This document shows, one piece after another, positions 16,160 through 24,732 of a DNA stretch of 64,000 nucleotides. Source of the stretch: Nonomuraea indica (GTDB lineage: Bacteria; Actinomycetota; Actinomycetes; Streptosporangiales; Streptosporangiaceae); contig NZ_KZ559467.1 of NCBI RefSeq assembly GCF_002850745.1, positions 321,319 to 385,318 on the forward strand. The letters run 5' to 3'. The notes under the pieces were generated by a model, which ran no database searches, was not told the DNA's origin, and saw only the letters and a list, made by a program, of their open reading frames with translations. Position 1 is the first letter of the stretch. Each line of letters opens with the position of its first letter. The position numbers and the translations under genes were made by a program.

Positions 16160-16906
16160 TCAGCCCTGTGCGGTGAGCAGCCGGATGTCGCCCGTGCCGG
16201 TCCTGGCGACGATGGTCCGGTCGCTCGCGGTGCTCCTGAGCTGCGACCGCTGCCTGCCGTTCCTGCTCTCGGCCGTGACCCGGTAGGGGCCGTCCGGGAC
16301 CGTGGCGGTGACGCGGCCGTCGCCGGAGCGCATCTCCAGCCTGGTCGGCGGTGCGGCGAACGCCAGGTTGATGGTGCCGGTCGTGGTACGCGCCTCGACG
16401 TCGGCGGACCTGAGACGGTCGCCCGCGATCAGGCTGTCGGCGCCGGTCAGCCGCAGCCGTCCCGACGTGCCGTACACCCTGATGGGGCCGGGTGAGGTGA
16501 CCTCCACGTCCTGCGCCAGGTCCCGGACGACGACGCCGTCCTCCGCGCTGCGTACCACCACGCGCACGCCCGGCGGCACCCGGACGTGGTAGCGGGCGCC
16601 GCAGTCGCCGAACACGATCGTGCAGTCGGCGCTCAGCCGCAGGGCGCCCCCGTCGAAGGACCAGGAGGCCCGGCCGTCGCCGGCCGCCTTGCCGCGCAGC
16701 CACCGGTCGACCCGCACCTCGCCGGCGACGCCCGGGACGACCCGCAGCCCGCCCACGGCGGAGGTGATCGTCACCTGCGTGCCCGGGTGGGGGAACGTGC
16801 GGGTGCTGTGCACCTCCTCGGCGTCCAGTTCCACGCCGCACGCGGAGGTGACCATGAGCAGCCCGGCCAGTGCCGCCGCCGTGGCGGCCGTCGTGATGCG
16901 TCTCAT
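16160..16906 (-). CDS. DUF4097-type beta-repeat protein, probable lipoprotein
   Basis: A 248-residue exported protein. The N-terminal hydrophobic stretch (residues 7-19) ends in VTSAC, so C23 could be a lipidated cysteine, though the lipobox is imperfect because Thr replaces Leu at -3. The rest is a chain of short strands (VRSAEDGVVVRDL, VEARTTTGTINLAF, ARTGTGDIRLL) forming the repeated single-stranded beta-helix typical of DUF4097. Such proteins are often encoded beside regulators and may be envelope-stress partners. The STAS protein at 17986 is the nearest regulatory gene. Confidence 0.75.
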   Translation of the reverse strand: MRRITTAATAAALAGLLMVTSACGVELDAEEVHSTRTFPHPGTQVTITSAVGGLRVVPGVAGEVRVDRWLRGKAAGDGRASWSFDGGALRLSADCTIVFGDCGARYHVRVPPGVRVVVRSAEDGVVVRDLAQDVEVTSPGPIRVYGTSGRLRLTGADSLIAGDRLRSADVEARTTTGTINLAFAAPPTRLEMRSGDGRVTATVPDGPYRVTAESRNGRQRSQLRSTASDRTIVARTGTGDIRLLTAQG

Positions 16907-17019
16907 GTCGTGATCGTGGCGCGGCGCGGGCGGCCCGCCATCGGCCGTCCGGCCGAGTCGCCCTCCTCCGTTCGGCCGCCGTTCCCCGTTCCCCGTTGCC
17001 CGGGACGGCCGAAGGCGTG

Positions 17020-17859
17020 TCAGAGAGCCGACAGCAGCTTGTGCACGTGGGCGAGCGGGTCGGGCCCCATCGGGCGGGCGACCACCGTGGACACCCCTGC
17101 CTCCCACAACGCCCGCACCCGGGCCGCGGCCTGCTCCGGCGTGCCCGCGGCCATGTCCACTTCGTCCGGCGTCACCCCGAGGAACTCGGCCTGGCCCGTC
17201 GCCGTCGGCCGCATGACCTCGCGGGCGTCGTCGCCGACGTACAGGAACGTGAACGCCACCAGCTCGTGCTCGCCGCCTGCCGCGATCTGCTCGACGATCG
17301 GCGGGATGCGGTCCGGCGCCAGGCCCTCGGGGACGATCGTGCCCTGCGCGACCCGCCCCGACAGGGCCAGCGAACGCGGGCTCACCACGCCGGCCAGCAC
17401 CGGCGGCGGCTCGGCCGGCGGGTGGACGAGGGAGACGCCGTCCAGCCGGACGGCCTTGCCGTGCAGGGTGACGGTCTCGCCGCGCAGCAGCGCCCGTACG
17501 GCCGTGATCGTCTCCTCCAGCAGGGCCAGCGGCGACGGGACGGCGGCGCCCACCTGCCGCATCCACGACTGGACGCCGTGACCGATCCCGGCGGCGAGCC
17601 GTCCGGGGTGCAGCCGCTCCAGGTTGGCCAGCTCCATGGCCAGCAGCATCGGGTTGCGCAGCGGCGCGGGGGTGATGCCGATGCCCACCCGCAGGCGGGA
17701 GGTCACGGCCAGGGCCGTCGCCGCCGAGGAGATCGCGCCCGTCCAGCCGAGGTCCTCCACCACCCACAGGTCGGAAACCGCCGTGCCGTCCAGCTCGCGC
17801 GCGAACGGCACCAGCGACTCCGGCGGCAGGTCGCGGTCGAACATGACTCCAAGCCTCAC
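17020..17859 (-). CDS. LLM-class (luciferase-like) flavin-dependent oxidoreductase
   Basis: A 279-residue TIM-barrel oxidoreductase of the bacterial luciferase/F420 family. The N-terminal strand VRLGVMFDRD, LWVVEDLGW, the RLRVGIGITPAPLRNPMLLAMELANLERLHPGRL-like core (here split across residues 55-90) and GAGIGHGVQSW-type glycine loop are family features. The GTG at 17859 was chosen for its GGGAGG 4-9 bases upstream. Because the window carries the F420 biosynthesis genes, F420 rather than FMN is a reasonable cofactor guess. The substrate is unknown. Confidence 0.82.
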   Translation of the reverse strand: MRLGVMFDRDLPPESLVPFARELDGTAVSDLWVVEDLGWTGAISSAATALAVTSRLRVGIGITPAPLRNPMLLAMELANLERLHPGRLAAGIGHGVQSWMRQVGAAVPSPLALLEETITAVRALLRGETVTLHGKAVRLDGVSLVHPPAEPPPVLAGVVSPRSLALSGRVAQGTIVPEGLAPDRIPPIVEQIAAGGEHELVAFTFLYVGDDAREVMRPTATGQAEFLGVTPDEVDMAAGTPEQAAARVRALWEAGVSTVVARPMGPDPLAHVHKLLSAL

Positions 17860-17985
17860 AAGGCCTCCCGTACTAGCGAAGCAGCCGTACGGCCCCGAGT
17901 ATCCAGGATGCGGGCGCAAGGCCGGGTACGGGGGCGTGGAGAGGCGAAGGAGGCACGCGGAGTGGAGGCGGGGGCGGGGCGGCGC

Positions 17986-18333
17986 TCAGGCCGCCGCGCC
18001 CAGGGCCTCCCGGGCCTCGCCCATCGACCAGCGTGTCTCGAAGTGACGATCGAGGTTCGTGATCGTCAGCAGATGGCTGATCATGCCGTGGGCGAGCACG
18101 AGGATGAGCCGGCCACGCCGGTTCTGGACGTGGTTGAGCGCGGCCACCAGCACGCCGAGCCCCACCGAGTCGCAGAACGGCACCTCGGTCAGATCGATGA
18201 CCACATTGACCGGATCGGCGGCGAGCAGGGCGTCGTCGAGCTCCGCCTTCACCCGCGGAGCCGCGGCCACGTCGAGATCACCGACGATGCGCACGATCGT
18301 GCAGGGTTCCTCCCGCCAGCACCTGACAACCAT
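17986..18333 (-). CDS. STAS-domain anti-sigma-factor antagonist
   Basis: A 115-residue single-domain protein of the SpoIIAA/BldG type. It has the early GDLDVAAAP motif and VVIDLTEVPFCDSVGLGVLV, where S56 is the expected phosphorylation site. The second serine of the usual DSS/DSA-G motif is Val here. Such proteins release sigma factors by binding an anti-sigma kinase when dephosphorylated. No anti-sigma kinase is next to it, so its partner must be elsewhere. Confidence 0.88.
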   Translation of the reverse strand: MVVRCWREEPCTIVRIVGDLDVAAAPRVKAELDDALLAADPVNVVIDLTEVPFCDSVGLGVLVAALNHVQNRRGRLILVLAHGMISHLLTITNLDRHFETRWSMGEAREALGAAA

Positions 18334-18368
18334 GGGAACGCTCTTGCCCGGAGTAGGAGGACTTATGC

Positions 18369-19859
18369 CTATTTCTTGCAGATGTTCTGAGTCGCTGTTT
18401 TGGTGGCCGGGGTAGCCCCGGTCGACGGCTTGGCGCCGGGGGTGGCCGTCGCCGTGGGCTTGGTGATCTTCGGTTGGTCGCTGCCGACGATGACCTCGAT
18501 GCCCTCGATGTCGCCGGCCTCGCGCAGCTCCGCGCCCGGGATGGCCGAGGCGACCGTGTGGGCGGAGTCCTCGCGGCCCTTGGCGTAGCGGACCACGGTC
18601 GTCGTGTGGTCGCGCTTCGCCGTGTCACCGGGCTCACCCGGCACCTGGAACCCCGCCGCGATCAGCGCCTGCTTGGTGCGGGCGCCCAGGCCGGTGATGG
18701 TCGTGCCGTTCTTGACCTTGACCACGATCCGGCCGGGCGGGACGGGGGAGGCCGCGGGCTCGGGCGTGCCGGACGCCGACGGCTTGGCGGAGCCCGACGC
18801 CGACGGCTTCGCGGCCGAGGGGGACGGTGTGGGGGCGAGGTCCTCGTCGGCGGCGATCCGCCGGAACAGCTCGCGGGCCCGTGTCCTGTCCCACAGCACC
18901 GCCGACTCGCCGGTCGGCGTCTTGAAGTCGACGTCGGACAGCGGCACGTCCGCGAACCGCACGTCGTCCAGCGAGACATCCCTGAGCTGGGTCGCGAGGC
19001 CGAGCAGCCCGTCATCGGGATCGACCTTGACCGTGCGCAGCGTGGAGTTGACGAACGCGGCCAGCCGCGCCGGGTTGGCCAGCGTGTCGGCGCTCAGCGC
19101 CTGGTCGAGCAGGGCGGAGACCACCTGCTGCTGGCGGTCGATGCGGTCGAGGTCGGAACGGGCGGTCGCCCGGGTGCGGGCGTAGCCGAGGGCCTGGGGG
19201 CCCTTCAGCTGGTGGGTGCCCGCCGCCAGGTTGAGCCCCGTCTTGGGGTCGTTGATCGGCACCGGAGTGCACACCGTGACGCCGCCGAGGGCGTCGACGA
19301 CGTCGATGAAGCCGAGGACGTTCACCTCGATGTAGCGGTTGATCTGCAGGCCGGTCGCCTGCTCGACCGTCTGCTTGGCCAGCTTGGGGCCGCCGAACTG
19401 GTAGGCAGAGTTGATCTTGTGCTGGCCCTTGCCGGGGACGGTCGTCCAGGTGTCGCGGGGGAGGCTCACCACGGTGACCTTGGTGTGGTCCTCGGACAGG
19501 TGGATGACCATCATCGTGTCGGTGCGCCGGCCGGCCTCGCGGCCGAGCTTGAGCTCGTTCTGCTGCTTGCGGGTCAGGTCGTCGCGCCTGTCCACGCCGA
19601 CCAGGAGGATGTTCATCGCGCCGCGCGACCCCGTCTCGGTCACGCCCGCGTCGACCGAGCCGATCTGGCGGGGCGTCGCCCACACCACCCCGGTGCCGAC
19701 CAGCACGCCGAGGGAGAGCAGACCGGAGATCAACAGGTTTCGGCGCCTGGCCTTCGGGCTCCTGCCCGGCCTGCGCGGGCGACCGCTCGCGAGCCTGACG
19801 CCACCGTAGGCGTCGCCGCCCACATGTACCCCGGCGTCCTCCTCACCCGGGTCGCGCAT
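18369..19859 (-). CDS. LytR-CpsA-Psr family wall-polymer ligase with LytR_C domain
   Basis: A 496-residue type II membrane protein. A basic cytoplasmic tail of about 42 residues precedes one transmembrane helix (about 43-61). The LCP catalytic domain shows MNILLVGVDRR, RTDTMMVIHLS, VVSLPRDTW, INSAYQFGG and LGYARTRAT. A Ser/Ala/Pro-rich linker leads to a LytR_C domain (VVKVKNGTTITGLG). LCP enzymes move lipid-linked glycopolymers onto peptidoglycan. The ATG at 19859 has AGGGGG upstream. It is divergent from an ExoA-like glycosyltransferase, which places it at the edge of the envelope-glycan region. Confidence 0.93.
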   Translation of the reverse strand: MRDPGEEDAGVHVGGDAYGGVRLASGRPRRPGRSPKARRRNLLISGLLSLGVLVGTGVVWATPRQIGSVDAGVTETGSRGAMNILLVGVDRRDDLTRKQQNELKLGREAGRRTDTMMVIHLSEDHTKVTVVSLPRDTWTTVPGKGQHKINSAYQFGGPKLAKQTVEQATGLQINRYIEVNVLGFIDVVDALGGVTVCTPVPINDPKTGLNLAAGTHQLKGPQALGYARTRATARSDLDRIDRQQQVVSALLDQALSADTLANPARLAAFVNSTLRTVKVDPDDGLLGLATQLRDVSLDDVRFADVPLSDVDFKTPTGESAVLWDRTRARELFRRIAADEDLAPTPSPSAAKPSASGSAKPSASGTPEPAASPVPPGRIVVKVKNGTTITGLGARTKQALIAAGFQVPGEPGDTAKRDHTTTVVRYAKGREDSAHTVASAIPGAELREAGDIEGIEVIVGSDQPKITKPTATATPGAKPSTGATPATKTATQNICKK

Positions 19860-19928
19860 TCCGTCCCCCTTTTGTGCGGTCGGAGGATCCGGCGTTGGAT
19901 TGCCTTCCTCCCCTGCCCGTACAGTAGC

Positions 19929-20960
19929 GTGAGCCCCGCCATGAAGCAGTTCCCCGACTCGCCGCACGCGCCAGCGGAGACGCGTAGCTGGCCGCCCATC
20001 TCCGTCATCATGCCGGTCCTCAACGAGGAGCGGCACCTTCGCGAGGCCGTCGACCAGGTCCTCGCCCAGAGCTACCCCGGCGAGATCGAGGTCGTCCTCG
20101 CCGTGGGCCCCTCGCACGACCGCACCCAGGAGGTCGCCGACGCCATCGCCGCGGCCGACCCCCGCGTCGTCGTGGTGCCCAACCCCACCGGCCGCACCCC
20201 CAACGCGCTCAACGCCGCGATCGCCGCCTCCCGCAACGGCATCGTCGCCCGGGTAGACGGGCACGCCATGCTGCCGCCCGACTACCTGCGCGTCGCGGTG
20301 GAGACCCTGGAGGAGACCGGAGCCGACAACGTGGGCGGCGTGATGGCCGCCGAGGGCGTCTCGCCGTTCGAGCGGGCCGTCGCCTGCGCGATGACGTCCA
20401 AGATCGGCGTCGGCGCCGCCGCCTTCCACGTCGGGGGCACGGCGGGCCCGGCCGACACCGTCTACCTGGGCGTGTTCCGGCGCTCGGCCCTCGACCGCGT
20501 CGGCGGTTACGACGAGCACTTCCAGCGTGCCCAGGACTGGGAGATGAACCACCGCATCCGCCGGACCGGCGGCCTGGTGTGGTTCCAGCCGCGGATGCGG
20601 GTCTCCTACCGGCCGCGCCCCAACGTCAAGGCGCTCGCCAAGCAGTACTTCCACTACGGCCGCTGGCGGCACGTCGTCTCGCGCACCCACGAGGGCACGA
20701 TCAACCTGCGCTACCTCGCGCCGCCGGCCGCCGTGCTGGCCATGGCGCTGGGCCTGCTGGTCTCGCCGTTCTTCCCGCTGGGGCTGGTCATCCCCGGCGG
20801 CTACGTGCTGGCCATCGTGGCGGGCTCGGTGCTGACCGGCAGCGGCGAGCCGGCCGCGGTCAAGATCAGGCTGCCGCTGGTGTACGCCACCATGCACGTG
20901 TCGTGGGGGTGGGGCTTCCTCACCAGCCCGCCCAGCCTCGCCCGCCCGCCCCGTCCGTAG
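19929..20960 (+). CDS. Family 2 glycosyltransferase, ExoA-like
   Basis: A 343-residue membrane-associated GT2 (339 if the ATG at 19941 is used). The GT-A fold begins ISVIMPVLNEERHL. The metal-binding region is VARVDGHAML, where a DxH replaces the classical DxD as in ExoA-type enzymes. The acceptor loop is RAQDWEMNHRIRRTGG. C-terminal hydrophobic helices (about 245-310) anchor it in the membrane. ExoA-type enzymes extend polyprenyl-linked oligosaccharides. It is divergent from the LCP gene with 69 bases between starts. Confidence 0.9.
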   Translation: MSPAMKQFPDSPHAPAETRSWPPISVIMPVLNEERHLREAVDQVLAQSYPGEIEVVLAVGPSHDRTQEVADAIAAADPRVVVVPNPTGRTPNALNAAIAASRNGIVARVDGHAMLPPDYLRVAVETLEETGADNVGGVMAAEGVSPFERAVACAMTSKIGVGAAAFHVGGTAGPADTVYLGVFRRSALDRVGGYDEHFQRAQDWEMNHRIRRTGGLVWFQPRMRVSYRPRPNVKALAKQYFHYGRWRHVVSRTHEGTINLRYLAPPAAVLAMALGLLVSPFFPLGLVIPGGYVLAIVAGSVLTGSGEPAAVKIRLPLVYATMHVSWGWGFLTSPPSLARPPRP

Positions 20961-21022
20961 CCCGCGCCGCCCGCCCACCCATCCGCTCGCACGGCCGCCC
21001 ACTCGCAGGAGGGGGCGGCCGT

Positions 21023-21053
21023 CTCCACTCCGGGCCGCCTCCACTCCGGGCCG
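21023..21053. repeat. Tandem repeat CTCCACTCCGGGCCG x2
   Basis: Two identical 15-base units at 21023-21037 and 21039-21053, one base apart. They sit in the 246-base gap between convergent GT2 and IspD-like genes. The rest of the gap is repetitive GC-rich DNA (several GTTTCCGC copies around 21065-21150) with no gene. Confidence 0.7.
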
Positions 21054-21206
21054 TTCGGCTTGCGCCCGTTTCCGCGCCCGGCTCGCCGCGGTCTCTGCAC
21101 CCGGCCGTCTCGGCTCGCGGCCGTTTCCGCTTCCGGCTGTTTCCGCTCTCGCCCCGTACGGCCAGGCCGGCGGGCCCGGGCGGTGGGACCACGCGGCGAG
21201 CCGGGG

Positions 21207-22487
21207 TCAGCGCGCGGCGAGCCCCGCGTCCACCACCTGGCCCGTACGGTCCGAGGCCAGCACGCCGAGCGCCGCCCGCGCGACCTGCCCGGCGTCCACC
21301 TGCCCGGCGTCCACCTGCCCGGCGTCCACCGGACCGGTGCCCGCCGTGACGCAGTTGACCCGGATGCCGTCATCGGCCCACTCGGCCGCCAGCGCCCGGG
21401 CGAGCGCCGTCACCACGGCCGCCACCGGCTCGGCCGGGCCGGGCCCGAGCAGCAGCAGCCCGCCGCCGCTCCGGCGCAGGTGCGGACGGGCGGCCCTGGC
21501 CACGGCCGCCGCCCCGAGGCACGCCGCCCCCCGGCCAGGATCCAGGCCCGTGGCGTCGACCACGTGGTCGATCCGGCCCGCCCGCGCCAGCGCCCCGGCC
21601 ACCGCCTCCGGGTCGTCCACCCGCACCTCGTCGCCGGCGAACACCCGCACCCGCGCCCCGTGCCCCGCGGCCGCCTCCGCCACGTCGCCGCCGGCGGGAC
21701 CGGAACCGGTGAACACCGCCACGGTCCGCCCCTCCAGCGACCCCGGCGCGGCGGCCACGGGCGCGGCGGGGAGTTGGAACAGCCGCTCGGCGATCTCCAG
21801 ATCCACCGGGTGGGTGACCTTCATGTTCCGTTCGCTGCCCGCCACCAGGTGGATCGGCACGTCCGGCAGGTAGCGCAGCACCACCCCGCAGTCGTCGGTG
21901 GCGGGCAGCCGGGAGAAGCCGGGGTCGGCCATGGCCCGCTCGTACGCCTCGCGGATGACCGACAGCCGGAAGCACTGCGGGGTCTGCGCCCGCCGCAGCC
22001 GTGACCGGTCGAGCACCTCACCGATGACCTCGCCCCCGGCGCCGGGGGCCGCCACGAGCACCGTGTCGGAGCTCGGGATGGCCACCTCCACGGCCCGGTG
22101 CGTCCGCAGGGCGCGAACACATTCCGTGATGATCCGGGGCTCCAGGAGCGGGCGGACCGCGTCGTGCAGGAGCACGTCGCACTCCTCGTCGCCGAGCGCC
22201 CGCAGCGCTCGCCAGGTGCTCTCGGTACGGCTGGCGCCGCCCTCCACCACCCGGGTCACCTTGTGGAAGCCGGCCCGTTCGACCAGCTCCCCGACCCGGC
22301 CGGTGAAGCCGGGGGTCATGAGCACCACGATCTCGTCGATCTCCGGCGCCGCCTCGAACACCGCGATCGTGTGCTCCAGGATCGTCCGGCCGGCGACCGT
22401 GACGAGCTGCTTCGGAACGCCCAGTCCGACGCGGCTGCCCACGCCGCCCGCCAAGACCACCCCAACAGAACGCAACCGGGAATCCAT
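21207..22487 (-). CDS. IspD/TarI-type cytidylyltransferase fused to a degenerate SDR domain
   Basis: A 426-residue fusion. Residues 1-235 are an IspD-family cytidylyltransferase: GVVLAGGVGSRVGLGVPKQL, LHDAVRPLL, RAQTPQCFR and VTHPVDLEIAE. Residues 240-426 look like a short-chain dehydrogenase: a GxGPAGG nucleotide loop, DHVVDATG, and DGIRVNCVTAGTG near the end. The YxxxK catalytic pair is absent, so this half is probably not an active reductase. The same architecture occurs in bifunctional CDP-ribitol enzymes (Bcs1 of Haemophilus), so the product may be a CDP-polyol rather than CDP-methylerythritol. There is no ispF beside it. Three VDAGQ repeats lie near the C-terminus. Confidence 0.82.
   Translation of the reverse strand: MDSRLRSVGVVLAGGVGSRVGLGVPKQLVTVAGRTILEHTIAVFEAAPEIDEIVVLMTPGFTGRVGELVERAGFHKVTRVVEGGASRTESTWRALRALGDEECDVLLHDAVRPLLEPRIITECVRALRTHRAVEVAIPSSDTVLVAAPGAGGEVIGEVLDRSRLRRAQTPQCFRLSVIREAYERAMADPGFSRLPATDDCGVVLRYLPDVPIHLVAGSERNMKVTHPVDLEIAERLFQLPAAPVAAAPGSLEGRTVAVFTGSGPAGGDVAEAAAGHGARVRVFAGDEVRVDDPEAVAGALARAGRIDHVVDATGLDPGRGAACLGAAAVARAARPHLRRSGGGLLLLGPGPAEPVAAVVTALARALAAEWADDGIRVNCVTAGTGPVDAGQVDAGQVDAGQVARAALGVLASDRTGQVVDAGLAAR
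21284..21328. repeat. 15-bp in-frame tandem repeat x3 (VDAGQ)
   Basis: CCTGCCCGGCGTCCA repeats at 21284-21298, 21299-21313 and 21314-21328. On the minus strand it encodes VDAGQ three times inside the SDR-like half. It inserts where intact SDRs continue after the NxVxPG motif. Confidence 0.85.
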
Positions 22488-22493
22488 ACCCGG

Positions 22494-22499
22494 AGCGTA
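22494..22499 (-). promoter_or_regulatory. Candidate -10 TACGCT, leaderless IspD-SDR gene
   Basis: On the minus strand TACGCT ends six bases before the ATG at 22487, with no Shine-Dalgarno sequence. A forward TACGCT at 22538-22543 is a candidate -10 for the divergent CDP-alcohol transferase. Confidence 0.45.
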
Positions 22500-22582
22500 A
22501 CGGTCTCATCGTCCGTGATATCGCGTCGCCCTGTCGCTACGCTGAGTCCACGCACCCCCGCGCGACCGGGAGGACCTGCGCA

Positions 22583-24034
22583 TTGACCGACTCCATGACC
22601 CGCGCGAGCGCGTCCACCTCGGTGGTGCTGCTCGCCACGACCCCCGCCTGCAGGCTTCCCTGTGCCGGCGGCACGCTGCTCGACCGGATCAACGACCAGC
22701 TCTCGCGGCTGCCCGTCCGTGACGTCCAGGTGATGACGCCCGGCGGCGGGGCCGCCGCCGACCTGCGCGGCATCGCCAAGATCGCGCGCGCCGCGACGGG
22801 CGTCGTGGTCGTGCTGCCGGCCGACCTCGTCGTCCACACCGAGGCGCTCGCCCAGCTGCTGGAGCACCCCGCGCGCGGCAGTGCCGCGCTGGTCTCCCTC
22901 GACGCCGCGGGAGGGCCGCTGCGGCCGCCCGCCCGGGTCGAGGGCGGCCGCGTCGTGGCCTCGGGCAGCTCCTTCCACACGGTGCCCGAGGCGAACGCCA
23001 CCTTCCGCGGCGTGCTGCAGGCGGGCGAGGCCGACCTCGCGTCGCTGGGCGACGTCGCCGAGGAGCTCGCCGACCTCGCCGAGTCCGGGCGGCTCGGCCC
23101 CGTCACCTCCGTTGAGGTCGTCGACCTGCTGCTCGTCGGCCTGGTACGGGCCGGCGCCCGGGTGCGTGTGGCCCGCCTCGGGCCGCTGCACGCCGACCGC
23201 GTCACCGGCCAGGCGGCCGCCGACGCCGCCGTCGGCAGGCTCGCCGACGTGGACGAGGAGCAGGTGCGCCTCGACACGGCGATCAAGGACCGCGACGGCT
23301 TCTTCACCACCTACTTCGTCTCGTCCTGGTCGCGCCACCTGGTGCGCCCGGCGGCGCGGCTCGGGCTCACCCCCAACGCCGTCACCGGCATCTCGGTCGC
23401 GCTGGCCTTCCTCGCGGCCGTCTGGTTCTCCGCCGGCGACCGCGGCGCGCAGATCGCCGGGGCCGCGCTGGTCTACCTGTCGTTCGTGTGCGACTGCCTG
23501 GACGGACAGCTCGCCCGCTACACCCGCGCGTTCTCGCCGTTCGGCGCGTGGATGGACGGCATGGCCGACCGGCTCAAGGAGTACGTCGTCTACGCCGGCC
23601 TGGCCATCGGCTACGCCGCCGGCCTCCCGTGGAGCGGCGGCGGCCCCGACGGCATCTGGTACCTCGCCGTGGCCGCGATGATCATGCAGGTCGTCCGGCA
23701 CGGGACCGACTTCGCCTTCGGCGGGTGGCGTGCCGACAGGCGGATCGGCGAGCAGTGGCCGAAGCCGGTGCGCTCGCTGCTGGAGGCGAGCGACGGCGGC
23801 GGCCACGACGCGCCGCGCAAGGGCGTGCTGCGGGTGGCGCTCGCGATGGAGCGCGGGTCCGCCGCCCGCTGGCTGAAGAGGATGATCGTGCTGCCGATCG
23901 GCGAGCGGATGGCGCTGATCGCCGTCACCGCCGCGGTCTTCAACGCCCGCGTGACCTTCCTGGCGCTGCTCTGCTGGGGCGCCGTCGCCCTGACGTACCA
24001 GCTCGCCGGCCGGATACTGAGGACGGCACGATGA
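22583..24034 (+). CDS. CDP-alcohol phosphatidyltransferase with degenerate nucleotidyltransferase N-terminus
   Basis: A 483-residue protein. Residues about 10-230 fold-match an NTP-transferase (VVLLATT, VVVVLPADLVVHTEAL), but the GxGxR...PK substrate loop is replaced by RLPCAGGTLL, so catalysis is unlikely. Residues about 240-480 form a polytopic CDP-alcohol transferase with the complete motif D304-x2-D307-G-x2-A-R-x8-G321-x3-D325-x3-D329. The layout echoes bifunctional inositol-1-P cytidylyltransferase/DIPP synthase of archaea. The TTG at 22583 was chosen because GGGAGG lies about 9 bases upstream. Its stop overlaps the next ATG (ATGA). Confidence 0.85.
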   Translation: MTDSMTRASASTSVVLLATTPACRLPCAGGTLLDRINDQLSRLPVRDVQVMTPGGGAAADLRGIAKIARAATGVVVVLPADLVVHTEALAQLLEHPARGSAALVSLDAAGGPLRPPARVEGGRVVASGSSFHTVPEANATFRGVLQAGEADLASLGDVAEELADLAESGRLGPVTSVEVVDLLLVGLVRAGARVRVARLGPLHADRVTGQAAADAAVGRLADVDEEQVRLDTAIKDRDGFFTTYFVSSWSRHLVRPAARLGLTPNAVTGISVALAFLAAVWFSAGDRGAQIAGAALVYLSFVCDCLDGQLARYTRAFSPFGAWMDGMADRLKEYVVYAGLAIGYAAGLPWSGGGPDGIWYLAVAAMIMQVVRHGTDFAFGGWRADRRIGEQWPKPVRSLLEASDGGGHDAPRKGVLRVALAMERGSAARWLKRMIVLPIGERMALIAVTAAVFNARVTFLALLCWGAVALTYQLAGRILRTAR

Positions 24035-24654
24035 TCACGACGCACATGACCCCGGTGCCCCGGAGCACGGTCGTCACCTACCGCGACGACGGGCCGCTCT
24101 CGCGCGGCATGGGCCTGCTGGTGGCGGGCCAGCTCCCGCCGCTCCCGCCGCTGGTCGCCGGGACGTTCGTCGTCGGCGTGCTGCTGCTCATGGGCGTGGC
24201 CGGCAGCGCGGGGCTGGCCGTGTTCGTGCCGCTCGTGACGCTGCTGCTGGCAGGGCCCGGCAGCTCCCACCCGCACGACGGCCGCTTCGACTGGCTGGTG
24301 CCGCCGATCCTGCGGGCGATCGAGTACACCTTCATCGCCGCCTGCGGGTTCGCCCACGACGTCGATCCGGTCCTGATCCTCCTGCTGCTCGGCGCCCTCG
24401 CCTTCCACCACTACGACCTGGTCTACCGGCTGCGCCAGCACGTCTACCCGCCGCCCTGGCTGGCGACGTTCGGGCTCGGCTGGGACGGGCGGATGCTGGT
24501 GGTCTCGCTGGCCGTCCTCGTCGACCTGACGGCGGCCGGATTCGTGCTGCTCACGCTCTACCTGTGGGCGTTGTTCGGCTGGGAGAGCCTCACGTGCTGG
24601 CTCGCCTCACCCCGTACGGGAGTGGAGACGGGCGAGACGGGAACGCAAGACTAA
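24031..24654 (+). CDS. DUF5941-type membrane protein
   Basis: A 207-residue protein translationally coupled to the upstream CDP-alcohol transferase (ATGA overlap). It has hydrophobic helices at about 30-75, 105-125 and 155-190. The motifs GRFDWLVPPILRAIEYTFIA and LAFHHYDLVYRLR resemble DUF5941, which in other actinomycetes can be joined to the CDP-alcohol transferase as one chain (from memory). That and the overlap suggest a complex with the enzyme. Function is not known. Confidence 0.7.
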   Translation: MITTHMTPVPRSTVVTYRDDGPLSRGMGLLVAGQLPPLPPLVAGTFVVGVLLLMGVAGSAGLAVFVPLVTLLLAGPGSSHPHDGRFDWLVPPILRAIEYTFIAACGFAHDVDPVLILLLLGALAFHHYDLVYRLRQHVYPPPWLATFGLGWDGRMLVVSLAVLVDLTAAGFVLLTLYLWALFGWESLTCWLASPRTGVETGETGTQD

Positions 24655-24732
24655 CGGCGGATTACCCGCACAGGCCCCAAAGGCAACTAACCTTTGGGGC
24701 CAAGGTAGTCATGCTCGACCAAGGAGTGCACG

